Source of the DNA: CAYJBH01 sp964370765
GTDB taxonomy: Bacteria; Bacillota; Clostridia; Oscillospirales; Ruminococcaceae
Length of the DNA stretch: 56,235 nt
Direction of reading: 5' to 3'
NCBI GenBank assembly: GCA_964370765.1
Contig: CAYJKW010000008.1
Coordinates: 1 to 56,235, forward strand
Within the stretch, counting starts at the first letter, position 1; each line of letters begins with the position of its first letter. Shown piece after piece: positions 43,947 through 52,624 of the stretch. The translations under genes were made by a program, and so were the position numbers. Below the pieces are notes generated by a model. It was given only the letters and a program-made list of their open reading frames with translations. It ran no database searches and had not been told where the DNA came from.

Positions 43947-45662
43947 TTACTTTTTATTGGTCTTCAGATAATCGTCAAGATTGCCGTTATTATGCAGATG
44001 CTCAATATCCATGAGCATATCCTGATAAAAACCCCTCATCTGCGCTAAGGTTACACTGAATTTCAACTCATCGTCTCCAAAAAATGCTTCATCAAACCTT
44101 GAGTAATCCTTACTGCGGTGTTGCATAGCCAACACATCGTCATCCTGAACAAATACAGATGTAACCCTTGTAACATCCGCTGTCCTATTGTTGCTGAAAT
44201 TAGCATATCGGTAAAATTTTAGCCACATCGCCCAGTCTTCATGGGCATCAATTCCTTCTTTTAATCCACCATAACTTAAAAACAGTTCGCGCTTAAAAAA
44301 GCCTGTTTGAATAGGTATCCTACATTTTTGACACATTGTGAATATATCGATTCGGTCGAACACCATTGGCTCTAACCTTATGAGCTTATCGCTGTTCATA
44401 TCGTAAAACGCCGCTGTTGCGCTACCTAAAACAACCTGTGCATCCGGATTGTTTTGTGCCGCACATAGCATGCACTCAACATGTTCAGGGTATAAATAAT
44501 CATCGTCATCCAAGAAAAAACACCACTCTCCTGTAGCATTTTCAAGGCCAAGATTCCCGTTTTTACTTCTTCCCTTCCTAATGTTGTCGTTTATATATTT
44601 TATATTCAGATGAGAAAACCTGCTTAATATCAGGTCTTTCGAAAGTGGCTCCCCATCCTCACAGATCACAACCTCGAAATTGGTATAGGTTTGATTTTCT
44701 ACTGAAGTAAGGCAGCGCTGCAAAAATTTTGATCGATTGTATGTTCTGATTATTATGCTTACAAACGGCTTGTTTTTTAGGTTATCAATTGTAAACGGCT
44801 CCCTTAACAGCGAAAATGTCGTGTCAAAATCAAAGCTGTTTTCACCTTTTAACCTTTTTTTCCCAATAGTTGATATGTGAATCCCTATTGCTTTTTTAAA
44901 ATGTGACAGATAGGTTTTGAGCAGTGTTTTTCTTATGTTTTTAAAATGTGGCGGTTTATTAATTAGCTTTATAAATGCTTTGTTAGTGTTGAATATCTCT
45001 TTTATGCTACTATATTTGTTGTGTAGTAAAAGCAAACCCAGTTTCTTGTCTACAAACTCATCAAGGGGGTTTACAATATTTTCTGTTATTGTGACACTGC
45101 ATTTGGGGAGATATTTTATATTATATCCGCATACATTAATTTTAAAGCATAAATCTGCACCACACACGGCGCTCGGCAGCCTAGTATCAAAGCCACCACT
45201 ATCTTCAAAAGCCTTTCGGGATATGACAAAAGCCCTATAATCTGCTACTTTTGTATAGCATGTTATCGGATCATAAAACTGTGTGGTATCAAAAGGTAGC
45301 ACCCTACATTCATATGCCGCTACCTTACCATCCGCATCGTTAATGCTTTTAGCTAGGTTATTAAAAAAATCAGGTTCTATAACCGCAGTTATATCCAGAA
45401 AAAAAACATAGGGCGAACTACCTTGCTGGGCACCCAAATTATAGCCACTCATATAATCGTTTTTATTTTGTAGTATAGCTATACTGTTAAAGCTATGATT
45501 AGATGCATAGTTATTAATAAGCTGTAGTGTTCTATCGCAAGAACCGTTATCAACAAATGTAATGTTAATATTTTTAGCTTCATAATTAATCGCAAAAAAA
45601 GAATCCATAAACACGGAAATCTCTTTTTCGTTATTATATATTATGACAACGATATCAAAAAT
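43947..45662 (-). CDS. Two-domain family 2 glycosyltransferase with apparent AUU start
   Basis: The first standard start in frame is GTG at 45614, which would cut off the first strand of the GT2 fold. Upstream in the same frame the sequence reads IFDIVVIIYNNEKEISV back to a TAG. AGGAGG lies just before, eight bases from an ATT codon at 45662. I therefore take AUU as the start (571 residues). Domain 1 (about 1-210) has VDNGS and FLDIT. Domain 2 (from about 300) has SIIIRTYNR, ICEDGEP and FLDDDDYLYPEH, a good GT-A metal site. Products are probably surface polysaccharides or glycoproteins. If AUU is not used, the gene may be N-terminally damaged. Confidence 0.75.
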   Translation of the reverse strand: MFDIVVIIYNNEKEISVFMDSFFAINYEAKNINITFVDNGSCDRTLQLINNYASNHSFNSIAILQNKNDYMSGYNLGAQQGSSPYVFFLDITAVIEPDFFNNLAKSINDADGKVAAYECRVLPFDTTQFYDPITCYTKVADYRAFVISRKAFEDSGGFDTRLPSAVCGADLCFKINVCGYNIKYLPKCSVTITENIVNPLDEFVDKKLGLLLLHNKYSSIKEIFNTNKAFIKLINKPPHFKNIRKTLLKTYLSHFKKAIGIHISTIGKKRLKGENSFDFDTTFSLLREPFTIDNLKNKPFVSIIIRTYNRSKFLQRCLTSVENQTYTNFEVVICEDGEPLSKDLILSRFSHLNIKYINDNIRKGRSKNGNLGLENATGEWCFFLDDDDYLYPEHVECMLCAAQNNPDAQVVLGSATAAFYDMNSDKLIRLEPMVFDRIDIFTMCQKCRIPIQTGFFKRELFLSYGGLKEGIDAHEDWAMWLKFYRYANFSNNRTADVTRVTSVFVQDDDVLAMQHRSKDYSRFDEAFFGDDELKFSVTLAQMRGFYQDMLMDIEHLHNNGNLDDYLKTNKK

Positions 45663-45756
45663 AGAAACGCCCTCCTAATCTGTGTTTTACCTATAATAAC
45701 ATATTAATTTTTAAATGACAACAGCTATTTTAAAGCTTATGTTTTAAAAATAATTG

Positions 45757-45785
45757 TTGACAAATCATCAATTATATAATACAAT
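45757..45785 (+). promoter_or_regulatory. Promoter of the TPP riboswitch-thiT unit
   Basis: The -35 is TTGACA (45757-45762) and the -10 is TACAAT (45780-45785), with a 17-base spacer. The nearer TATAAT at 45775 would leave only 12 bases and was not chosen. The transcript would begin close to the 5' edge of the aptamer. Confidence 0.65.
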
Positions 45786-45795
45786 ACGTTTATCA

Positions 45796-45874
45796 TAACA
45801 GGGGTGCTTTAGCTGAGATGCAATTTATTGCGAACCCTTTAACCTGATCCGGATAATGCCGGCGTAGGTAGTTT
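45796..45874 (+). ncRNA. TPP riboswitch (THI element)
   Basis: The conserved THI-box pieces are all present in order: GGGGTGC (45801 on), GCTGAGAT, then ACCCTTT, AACCTGATC, CGGATAATGCCGGCG and the closing TAGGTAG. The aptamer binds thiamin pyrophosphate and here precedes thiT, so it should switch off thiamin uptake when TPP is plentiful. A terminator-like hairpin follows (45882-45917). Confidence 0.96.
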
Positions 45875-45881
45875 TATCTAA

Positions 45882-45917
45882 TTACGTCTGTGGTATTGTC
45901 TGCAGTCGTATTTTTTT
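45882..45917 (+). terminator. Expression-platform terminator of the TPP riboswitch
   Basis: ACG-T-CTG (45884 on) can pair with CAG-T-CGT through a T-T mismatch, and three inner pairs extend the stem. A run of seven T residues follows immediately. This suggests transcriptional attenuation by TPP. An anti-terminator would have to use part of the aptamer, which I did not work out. Confidence 0.6.
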
Positions 45918-45937
45918 GCCTTAGAAAGGGAAAACCA

Positions 45938-46561
45938 ATGAGAAGTAAAACAAGAATATTAGTCGAATCCGCAGTACTTGTAGCGATAGCCACTGTACTG
46001 AGTATATTTCCAAAATTCGAAGGATTTTGGGCAAACGGCGGAAGCATTACCTTTTGCAGTATGTTGCCGATAATAATAATAAGCTACCGCCACGGAATTA
46101 AGTGGGGCCTGTTATCCGGTTTTGTATTTAGCCTTATGCAACTTGTGACCGGAGGTTTTTATTCTCCGGCAACTAGTATTAACATGGTTGTACTAACACT
46201 TATGCTTGACTATTTTTTACCATATTCGGTATTAGGCCTAGGTGGAATGTTTAGAGGAAGTATAAAAAAACCTGCCGTTGCAATGGCTTTAGGCACCGTC
46301 GTTGTATTGCTTTTACGCTACGTTAGCCACGTTATAAGCGGATACTTTCTTTGGAAAAGCATTGAATATGCCCAGTCAGAGTTGCAGACACTGGGTGGTA
46401 TCGGCGAATGGGCTCTTGGTAGCCTTAGCGGCGACGTTCTTTATAATTTCTATAATGTTGTATATAACGGATCCTACATGGTTCCGGAAATCATTATCAC
46501 TACTATCGGTGCATTGATAATTGGAAAGGTATTGGAAAAAACTCTGACAAAAACTATTTAA
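45938..46561 (+). CDS. thiT: ThiT, substrate-specific subunit of an ECF thiamin transporter
   Basis: A 207-residue membrane protein with six hydrophobic segments. The start is the ATG at 45938, behind AGAAAGGG. An in-frame GTG upstream (45890) lies inside the riboswitch terminator and is not credible. Features of ThiT are visible: an N-terminal RILVESAVLVAIATVLS helix, the GSITFCSMLPI segment and the conserved central DYFLPYSVLGLGGMF. YFLWKS and NGSYMVPE fit the aromatic thiamin-binding site. It needs the shared EcfA/EcfT energy module, encoded elsewhere. Confidence 0.95.
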   Translation: MRSKTRILVESAVLVAIATVLSIFPKFEGFWANGGSITFCSMLPIIIISYRHGIKWGLLSGFVFSLMQLVTGGFYSPATSINMVVLTLMLDYFLPYSVLGLGGMFRGSIKKPAVAMALGTVVVLLLRYVSHVISGYFLWKSIEYAQSELQTLGGIGEWALGSLSGDVLYNFYNVVYNGSYMVPEIIITTIGALIIGKVLEKTLTKTI

Positions 46562-46570
46562 GTTTAAACT

Positions 46571-49500
46571 TTATTTTTTATCACACTGTTTTTTGTGTAG
46601 CTTACGCTGTGCCCTCTCGGCCTGGATTGCGTATAACGTCGGAACAACAACCATAGTAAGTACGGTCGAAAATAGTAACCCGAACAGCAGTACCGATGCC
46701 ATCGGTGCTGTCATAGGGTCGGCCGATATTATAAGCGGAACAAGTCCTATACAGGTAGTGGTGCTTGATAATAAAATAGGCCTAAACCGCAGCTTAACAG
46801 CTAATCTACAGGCATCTTCAACAGTTTCACCACTACTTAACTTCGCATCCATCGCCTCGATCAAAAGTATACTGTTATTAACGACAATTCCAAACAGGCT
46901 AACAAGGCCCAGTAATGCCATAGCCTGTATATCCATCTTGAAAATCCAAAGGCCAAAACCACACCCTATAAAGCTTAATGGAATACTTGCAAGTACAATT
47001 AGTGGTTTCTTAAGCCCATTAAACTGGAATATCAGTATCAGATAGATAAGCATAATAGCTAACACAGCGCTAATTGCAAGTGCAGTTAAAAGCCCCAACA
47101 TGTTATTAACCTCACCCTGTCCGGTAATGGTTATCCCCTCTAAATCCATGTTAGGAATATGGTCATCATAAAGTTGAGATTCAATCTCAATCGAACTGTG
47201 TCCGGGCAATACGTTACTTAGCACATTAAGATAATATTCCCCGTCATAATGTGTAATAAGCGATATTGCAGGCTCCAGTGTTACATCTGCTAATTCAGAT
47301 AACTCCACTGCTACTCCGGTAGCGTTGCTGACTATCTGCAATCTTTCAAGGTCATCTACATCGGTAATGTCACTACGTAACATAATATCAATATTGCTAT
47401 TATTGGCGCTGTAAACACCAACATCGGTGTTTAACAGTGCCATTTTTACCTGATTAACAATATCTGACTTAAGCAGGTTGTTTTCGGTTAATGCATCATC
47501 GTCTACACTAAGGTAATATTGATCTTGATAGCTTACCTGTGTACTCTGCACACGATCGGTGCCCTCAATTTCATTTAATGCCGATTCCAACTCACCGGCA
47601 ATCTTTACAATATCATCTATATTCCGACCGGATACCTTAAAGGCAATCTTTGCATCGGTAGGAATGGAGTACTCAAGGCTTCGTACCGTTGTTTGTGCAG
47701 ACTCAACCTCATCATCAAGCAGCTGTTGCAGATACCTTGCCGTTGCCTCCACACCTCCAAGCTCGTCCATCTCCGCCTCGTTTAGTTGCAACATATATTG
47801 CCCAATATTTACCGATCCGGAAAGTGCAGGAACGGTAAGGAAAAAGCTTGGTAAATCACTACCTACCGCATAGGTAAAGTTATCGATAACCTTTTCCTCG
47901 TCCAGTAGGGCGTTTATCTGCTCGCTAACCTGCTGAGAAGCCTCTGCGGTTATTACATCACTTTCGAAGTTAATATATACAATGGGTTTATCTGCAACCG
48001 GAAAAAACTGCATTCCCAGCTGCATTGCCAGAAGTGCTGCAATACCAAGGGTTATGAAGGCAGATATTACGGTTGTTATTTTATGTTTAAGGCTAAAATT
48101 AAGCATACCCTGGAATATCTTGCTTACTATGCTTTTCTTCTCTTTAACCTTTTTAGATTCGGGTTTAAAAAACCAGTAGGCCAATACCGGAATAACAAAC
48201 ATTGCAACAAGATAGCTGGCAATAAGTGCAGCTATTACAACGGTGGGTATTGTGCCGGCAACCTGACCTACAGCACCGGGTATAAAGTAGATTATCGAAA
48301 AGGTAACAATAGTGGTAAGTGTACTTGTAAGAACCGGAACCGCTGTCTCCCCTACTGCACGAGTTATCGCCTTTACCTTTTCTGTACCTTCGTTTAGATG
48401 GTGCTGTATCGCCTCACTTATTACTATAGCATTATCTACAAGTATACCAAGTGATACAATCAAACCTGCTATCGAAATAAAGTGAAATTCTAGACTTAAA
48501 AGGTTCATTACTATAAAGGTAGCTAGTATACTAAGCGGTAGTGCAATAGATACTATTATCCCATTTCTTAGATGCACCCCAATCATAACTACTACAACGA
48601 TAAGTAGTATACTTTGAAGAAGGTTAGATATAAAATTGTTTATGGACTCTTCGATATCGGCAGGCGCATACATCACTTCATGAAACACTATGTCATCCGG
48701 CACCGTTTCTTTCGCATCCTCTATGGCATCCCGCAAATCATTGCCGATGATAACAGCATTTTCACCGTCCTCTATTTTACCGGTTAAGAGAATTGCATCG
48801 TTCCCATCCTGCGAAAAATAATACTCTTTTTCCTCTTCAATATATATATCAGCAACATCTAGTAGCGTTATAGGGCTAAATGTTGTTTGATCCACGCCAA
48901 CTATAATATTTTCAAGATCCTGTAGCCCATCAAAAACAGATGGTAGAACAACATTAATTGTACCATTTTCGTCGGTGATTCCACCCGATGGCAGTGCAAG
49001 ATTTTGTGACTGTAATATCTGTAAGATAGTTTCGGTTCTTATACCATATTTTTGAAGATCATCGATGCGTGTTTTTACTACTACATTTTCAGATGCCTTT
49101 CCATCAATGTCTATGTCTTCAATCCCCGCTACATCTTCTATCCTATCCCTTACAACCTCGGCATGTTCTGTAAGCTCATCGGTTGTATAACCTTCACCTG
49201 ATAGACTTATAATAAATTGGTTGTCACCTACAAGATCAGTGTCAACTATACTCTCCTCGGCAAGTTGTGGTAACTCCGCTTGAATATCTTGTACACTCTG
49301 CCTTAGGTCTGCCTCAACATCCTCTACCGAAACATCGAGGTCATACATAAGGATGATTACACTAACATTGTTAAGGCTCTGACTTTCGTAATAGTCAAGG
49401 CTTGGTAATACCCTAATCTGCTCCTCGATGACATTGGTGACGTTTTTTTCCACCTCCTCCGGTGAAGCACCGGGGTAGATGGTTGTAATTGTAGCAGCAG

Positions 49501-49630
49501 CAACTGCAGTATCCGGATTTTCTTGTTTTGGAATAATATAATAACTATACAACCCCGTAACCACAATAATTATACATAACATTACTACGGTCATTCTGTG
49601 TCTTATTAAATGTGGTACTAATTTTTTCAT
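46571..49630 (-). CDS. RND-family efflux transporter (AcrB/HAE1-like)
   Basis: A 1019-residue protein from the ATG at 49630; an in-frame TTG at 49645 abuts the preceding gene's stop and is less likely. It has the RND layout of two repeats: TM1, a large external domain, then six membrane segments, twice. TM4 contains GILVDNAIVISEAIQ with the proton-relay type Asp, and the second half has GIVVNNSILLIEAMD. No membrane-fusion-protein gene is adjacent; an SDR gene precedes it instead. Substrates are unknown. In Firmicutes such single-gene RND proteins may move lipids or drugs. Confidence 0.9.
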   Translation of the reverse strand: MKKLVPHLIRHRMTVVMLCIIIVVTGLYSYYIIPKQENPDTAVAAATITTIYPGASPEEVEKNVTNVIEEQIRVLPSLDYYESQSLNNVSVIILMYDLDVSVEDVEADLRQSVQDIQAELPQLAEESIVDTDLVGDNQFIISLSGEGYTTDELTEHAEVVRDRIEDVAGIEDIDIDGKASENVVVKTRIDDLQKYGIRTETILQILQSQNLALPSGGITDENGTINVVLPSVFDGLQDLENIIVGVDQTTFSPITLLDVADIYIEEEKEYYFSQDGNDAILLTGKIEDGENAVIIGNDLRDAIEDAKETVPDDIVFHEVMYAPADIEESINNFISNLLQSILLIVVVVMIGVHLRNGIIVSIALPLSILATFIVMNLLSLEFHFISIAGLIVSLGILVDNAIVISEAIQHHLNEGTEKVKAITRAVGETAVPVLTSTLTTIVTFSIIYFIPGAVGQVAGTIPTVVIAALIASYLVAMFVIPVLAYWFFKPESKKVKEKKSIVSKIFQGMLNFSLKHKITTVISAFITLGIAALLAMQLGMQFFPVADKPIVYINFESDVITAEASQQVSEQINALLDEEKVIDNFTYAVGSDLPSFFLTVPALSGSVNIGQYMLQLNEAEMDELGGVEATARYLQQLLDDEVESAQTTVRSLEYSIPTDAKIAFKVSGRNIDDIVKIAGELESALNEIEGTDRVQSTQVSYQDQYYLSVDDDALTENNLLKSDIVNQVKMALLNTDVGVYSANNSNIDIMLRSDITDVDDLERLQIVSNATGVAVELSELADVTLEPAISLITHYDGEYYLNVLSNVLPGHSSIEIESQLYDDHIPNMDLEGITITGQGEVNNMLGLLTALAISAVLAIMLIYLILIFQFNGLKKPLIVLASIPLSFIGCGFGLWIFKMDIQAMALLGLVSLFGIVVNNSILLIEAMDAKLSSGETVEDACRLAVKLRFRPILLSSTTTCIGLVPLIISADPMTAPMASVLLFGLLFSTVLTMVVVPTLYAIQAERAQRKLHKKQCDKK

Positions 49631-49645
49631 ATTTATGCCTATCAA

Positions 49646-50467
49646 TTAAAGGTTGTACATCTTTTTTATAATCATATCATAGATTCGATCACCAAGCCAC
49701 TTTTGCACATACACAGCAGGTTTTGCACCATATCCTAGAAGGTATCTTGTTTTTGGTTTTTTTACTGATAAAGCTTTAACTATACAAGCTGCAATAACAT
49801 TTGGTTTAGTAAGGTTTCCGGAGTAGGTCTTTCTCATGGCATCTGCTGCTGCAGAACCGCTTAGAGTATATGCTCCCCCCTGAGAAACCTGTTTTAACTT
49901 ATCGGACGCAATATCACCAAAATCCGTCTTGATACCACCCGGTTCTATCAACACTACATCTATTCCAAATGGCTCCACCTCTATTCTTAGGCAGGCCGAA
50001 AAGCCCTCTACTGCAAACTTTGTTGCGTGATACCATGCACCGAATGGTGTCCAAACACGCCCACCCATAGAACTGATATTCACAATCCTACCAAACCTAT
50101 TTTCTCTCATATAAGGTAGAACTAGTTGTGTCATGCGTGCAAGGCCGAATATATTCACCTCAATCTGCCTACGCGCCTCATCTATAGATACGTCTTCGAC
50201 CGCTCCAAACAAGCCATACCCTGCATTATTAATAAGTATGTCTATTCTACCCTCTTCCTGTGCGATCTGCTCTACACATGATAACATGGAGTTTTCGTCG
50301 GTAACATCCAATTGAATAATCTTAATCCCATATTGTTGTAATTTTTTTAATTTATCTATCCGCCTTGCCGCACCATATACAGTATAACCTTTTTTTGCAA
50401 GTGCAACCGCTGTCTGCTCACCAATACCGCTTGAAGCACCTGTTATCAGTACTACTTTACTACTCAT
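49646..50467 (-). CDS. Short-chain dehydrogenase/reductase
   Basis: A 273-residue classical SDR starting at the ATG at 50467. It has the cofactor motif TGASSGIG (about 9-16), NNAG (about 82-85), the catalytic Ser in NISSMGG and YHATK (Tyr and Lys). The AARR segment after strand 2 suggests NADP(H). The C-terminal part and the AAxAMRKTYSG segment resemble SDRs acting on lipid-like or retinol-like substrates. It ends at the base before the RND frame, so the two are co-transcribed. A link through a lipid substrate is possible but unproven. Confidence 0.88.
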   Translation of the reverse strand: MSSKVVLITGASSGIGEQTAVALAKKGYTVYGAARRIDKLKKLQQYGIKIIQLDVTDENSMLSCVEQIAQEEGRIDILINNAGYGLFGAVEDVSIDEARRQIEVNIFGLARMTQLVLPYMRENRFGRIVNISSMGGRVWTPFGAWYHATKFAVEGFSACLRIEVEPFGIDVVLIEPGGIKTDFGDIASDKLKQVSQGGAYTLSGSAAADAMRKTYSGNLTKPNVIAACIVKALSVKKPKTRYLLGYGAKPAVYVQKWLGDRIYDMIIKKMYNL

Positions 50468-50503
50468 GCTATCTACCAACCTGTATTATTGTTACTTAAC
50501 TAC

Positions 50504-50532
50504 AGTTTATACTTATAGGTTGTTATTGTCAA
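50504..50532 (-). promoter_or_regulatory. Promoter of the SDR-RND operon
   Basis: On the minus strand, TTGACA (50532-50527) and TAAACT (50509-50504) are separated by 17 bases, about 40 bases before the SDR start. Confidence 0.6.
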
Positions 50533-50600
50533 CATATATCAACAAATGTTCACAAACATTTTAGACATTTTACCACAACCTTCTATGTGGTATATCGCTA

Positions 50601-50629
50601 TTGATTTAAGCCGATTTATAATGTATAAT
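50601..50629 (+). promoter_or_regulatory. Promoter of the DHFR-like gene and lrgAB
   Basis: The -35 is TTGATT (50601-50606) and the -10 is TATAAT (50624-50629), with a 17-base spacer. It lies inside the longest possible reading frame of the next gene, and so decides that the gene starts at the ATG at 50663. Confidence 0.7.
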
Positions 50630-50662
50630 CTTAACTACAAGTTGCTACAATACGAGGGAAGG

Positions 50663-51193
50663 ATGAGAAAATTTAAACTATATATAGCCATGAGTCTTGA
50701 TGGCTATATTGCTGACAATAGTGGTGATGTTAGCTGGCTTGCCGGCGACGGTAGCGCACCTGAGCATCCCGGAAGTTATTTTGATTTCTACAATACAATC
50801 GACACTGTAATTTTGGGTTACAAAACTTACGATCAGATTGTTACCGAGCTTTCTCCTGATAGTTGGGTATATGCAGATAAACAGAGTTATGTGATCACTC
50901 ACAGGGATATTGAGGATAGCACTAATATAACATTCACCGATAAAAAATTATCGGTGTTGCTTGACGAACTCCGTAGTGTCGACGGTGCTGATATCTGGTT
51001 ATGTGGGGGTGCCTCGCTTGTTAACCAGGCAATAGATGATTGCTTAGTTGATGAGCTTGCGATCACCGTGGCCCCTATATTACTGGGTAGTGGTATTAAA
51101 TTATTTGATTGTCTAAACCGACAAGATTTAAAACTTTTGTCCAGCACTAGCTACAACGGTTTTGTAGATCTTAGATACGAGGTAAAAAGTTAG
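50663..51193 (+). CDS. Dihydrofolate reductase-like (RibD C-terminal family) protein
   Basis: A 176-residue protein. The start is the ATG at 50663, after GAGGGAAGG; an ATG at 50546 lies upstream of the promoter. The opening RKFKLYIAMSLDGYIAD, DVSWLAG, then VILGYKTYD and the C-terminal LAITVAPILLGSGIKLF are typical of the YwjB/YyaP group of RibD/DHFR-like reductases. These bind NADPH, but their substrates are mostly unknown. The gene is directly followed by lrgA with no gap. Confidence 0.9.
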   Translation: MRKFKLYIAMSLDGYIADNSGDVSWLAGDGSAPEHPGSYFDFYNTIDTVILGYKTYDQIVTELSPDSWVYADKQSYVITHRDIEDSTNITFTDKKLSVLLDELRSVDGADIWLCGGASLVNQAIDDCLVDELAITVAPILLGSGIKLFDCLNRQDLKLLSSTSYNGFVDLRYEVKS

Positions 51194-51547
51194 ATGAAGT
51201 ATATTATACAACTCGGCATCATATTTATAATAACATTTGTGGCAGAGATCATAAAAGAGTTGTTACCACTACCTATTCCATCCGGTATATATGGAATGGT
51301 TCTGTTGTTTATTCTGCTTTGTACCGGCCTACTAAAAACTAAACATATAGAAAATGTTGCCGATTTTTTAATATCTATTATGGGTATTATGTTTGTTCCT
51401 GCAGGTGTTGGTTTGATAAGTAGCACCGATAGTGTTGTTGCAATGCTTCCTGCAATTATTATCGCAGTAACTGTCGGCACCGTGATAGTTATGGGAATAA
51501 GCGGTAAAGCTACCGATCTTCTTCTAAAAAGCAAGGAGGATAAATAG
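51194..51547 (+). CDS. lrgA: LrgA/CidA holin-like membrane protein
   Basis: A 117-residue protein with four membrane helices. The pattern LPLPIPSGIYGMVLLFILL and GIMFVPAGVGLI (about residues 29-47 and 68-79) is the family signature. It starts at the base after the DHFR-like gene stop and overlaps the lrgB GTG by one base. LrgA/CidA act with LrgB/CidB in autolysis control and in export or uptake of small carboxylates such as pyruvate. Confidence 0.93.
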   Translation: MKYIIQLGIIFIITFVAEIIKELLPLPIPSGIYGMVLLFILLCTGLLKTKHIENVADFLISIMGIMFVPAGVGLISSTDSVVAMLPAIIIAVTVGTVIVMGISGKATDLLLKSKEDK

Positions 51548-52236
51548 TGGATATTATAACCGAATCTATTTTTTTCGGGTCTAGTCTTTCACTCGCTGCA
51601 TATATGATTGGGCTACAGGTAAAGCAACGTTTTAAAAAGGATATTTTCAATCCAATAATGATTGCAATTATCTTGGTGATTGCGTTCCTTTTAATATTGG
51701 GCATAGATTATGATACATACACCGACTCTGCAAAGTACATAAGCTACCTATTAACCCCCACCACTATCTGCCTTGCACTCCCTTTACACAGGCAGTTAAC
51801 TTTGCTTAAAAACAACCTACCGGCGATAGCGGTAGGAATTACTGCCGGCGTCCTATCAAGTTGTAGCTTTATTTTTCTTCTTACAAAACTGTTTACGCTT
51901 AGCAACGAAGAATATTTCACCCTACTTCCTAAATCTATAACAACCGCTATAGGCCTACCACTTAGCACAGAGATGGGCGGTATCGGTGATATAACGGTTG
52001 CTGTTATCATACTTACCGGCATTTTTGGAAACCTTGTCGCAACATTGGTAATAAAGTTATTTAGAATAAAACACCCTATTGCAAAGGGTGTTGCAATAGG
52101 GTCTTCCAGCCATGCTATCGGCACAGTTAAAGCTATAGAGTTAGGCGAAATCGAGGGGGCTATGAGTAGCCTTTCTATCGCAGTCAGTGGTGTTGTTACC
52201 GTTGTAGCTATTCAGTTCTTTGCGGGTTTAGTTTAA
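51547..52236 (+). CDS. lrgB: LrgB/CidB membrane protein
   Basis: A 229-residue protein with a GTG start at 51547, one base overlapping lrgA and directly behind AAGGAGG. It has about six to seven membrane segments. PKSITTAIGLPLS and GVAIGSSSHAIGTVKA are the conserved motifs of the family. It partners with LrgA. Its last 29 bases overlap the convergent sigK fragment. Confidence 0.93.
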   Translation: MDIITESIFFGSSLSLAAYMIGLQVKQRFKKDIFNPIMIAIILVIAFLLILGIDYDTYTDSAKYISYLLTPTTICLALPLHRQLTLLKNNLPAIAVGITAGVLSSCSFIFLLTKLFTLSNEEYFTLLPKSITTAIGLPLSTEMGGIGDITVAVIILTGIFGNLVATLVIKLFRIKHPIAKGVAIGSSSHAIGTVKAIELGEIEGAMSSLSIAVSGVVTVVAIQFFAGLV

Positions 52237-52624
52237 TACCATCATCCTTTTCTTCTATTAGCTTGCCATTAAGCTCTGCCTTTAGTTTTTCTACAGCCTT
52301 TTTTTCTATTCTGGAAACATAGGAACGGGAAATACCAAGCACCTTGCATACCTCCCTTTGCGCCATTGGATAACATCCTTCTAACCCATACCTCATTCTT
52401 ATAACCTGCTGTTCCCTTTTGTCTAATCTTTTATATATACTTTTATATAGCGACTCTACCTCCTCCTTATTTTCTATTATCTCCCCTATCTGTATTGTAT
52501 CGGCTGCAACATCTTCTCTCGTAAGGGTTCCACCTTCCTTATCACTTTCAAGGACATCCCCTAAAAACACAGTATTCTGAGTTTTTTTTGCGCTACGAAG
52601 GCTCATTAGCAGTTCGTTTGCTAT
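52208..52624 (-). pseudogene. sigK: C-terminal half of sporulation sigma factor K (interrupted gene)
   Basis: From codon ATA at 52624 the frame encodes IANELLMSLRSAKKTQ, then DKEGG and, at the end, REVCKVLGISRSYVSRIEKK. These match region 2.4 and region 4 of mother-cell sigma factors of the SigK/SigE kind. The region 2.1-2.3 half is missing. Upstream of 52624 the frame runs into the 3' end of the recombinase gene (overlap of about 32 bases). This is the arrangement of sigK split by a skin element, where excision by the serine recombinase rejoins the halves. So it is probably a conditional split gene, not a dead one. The N-terminal half should lie beyond the right edge. Confidence 0.85.

Noticed and set aside
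45775..45780. TATAAT as the -10 element of the thiT leader
   Set aside because: Only 12 bases from TTGACA. TACAAT at 45780-45785 gives a 17-base spacer.
50546..50662. N-terminal extension of the DHFR-like protein
   Set aside because: A 17-base-spaced promoter lies inside it, and the ATG at 50663 has a good ribosome site and matches the family start.
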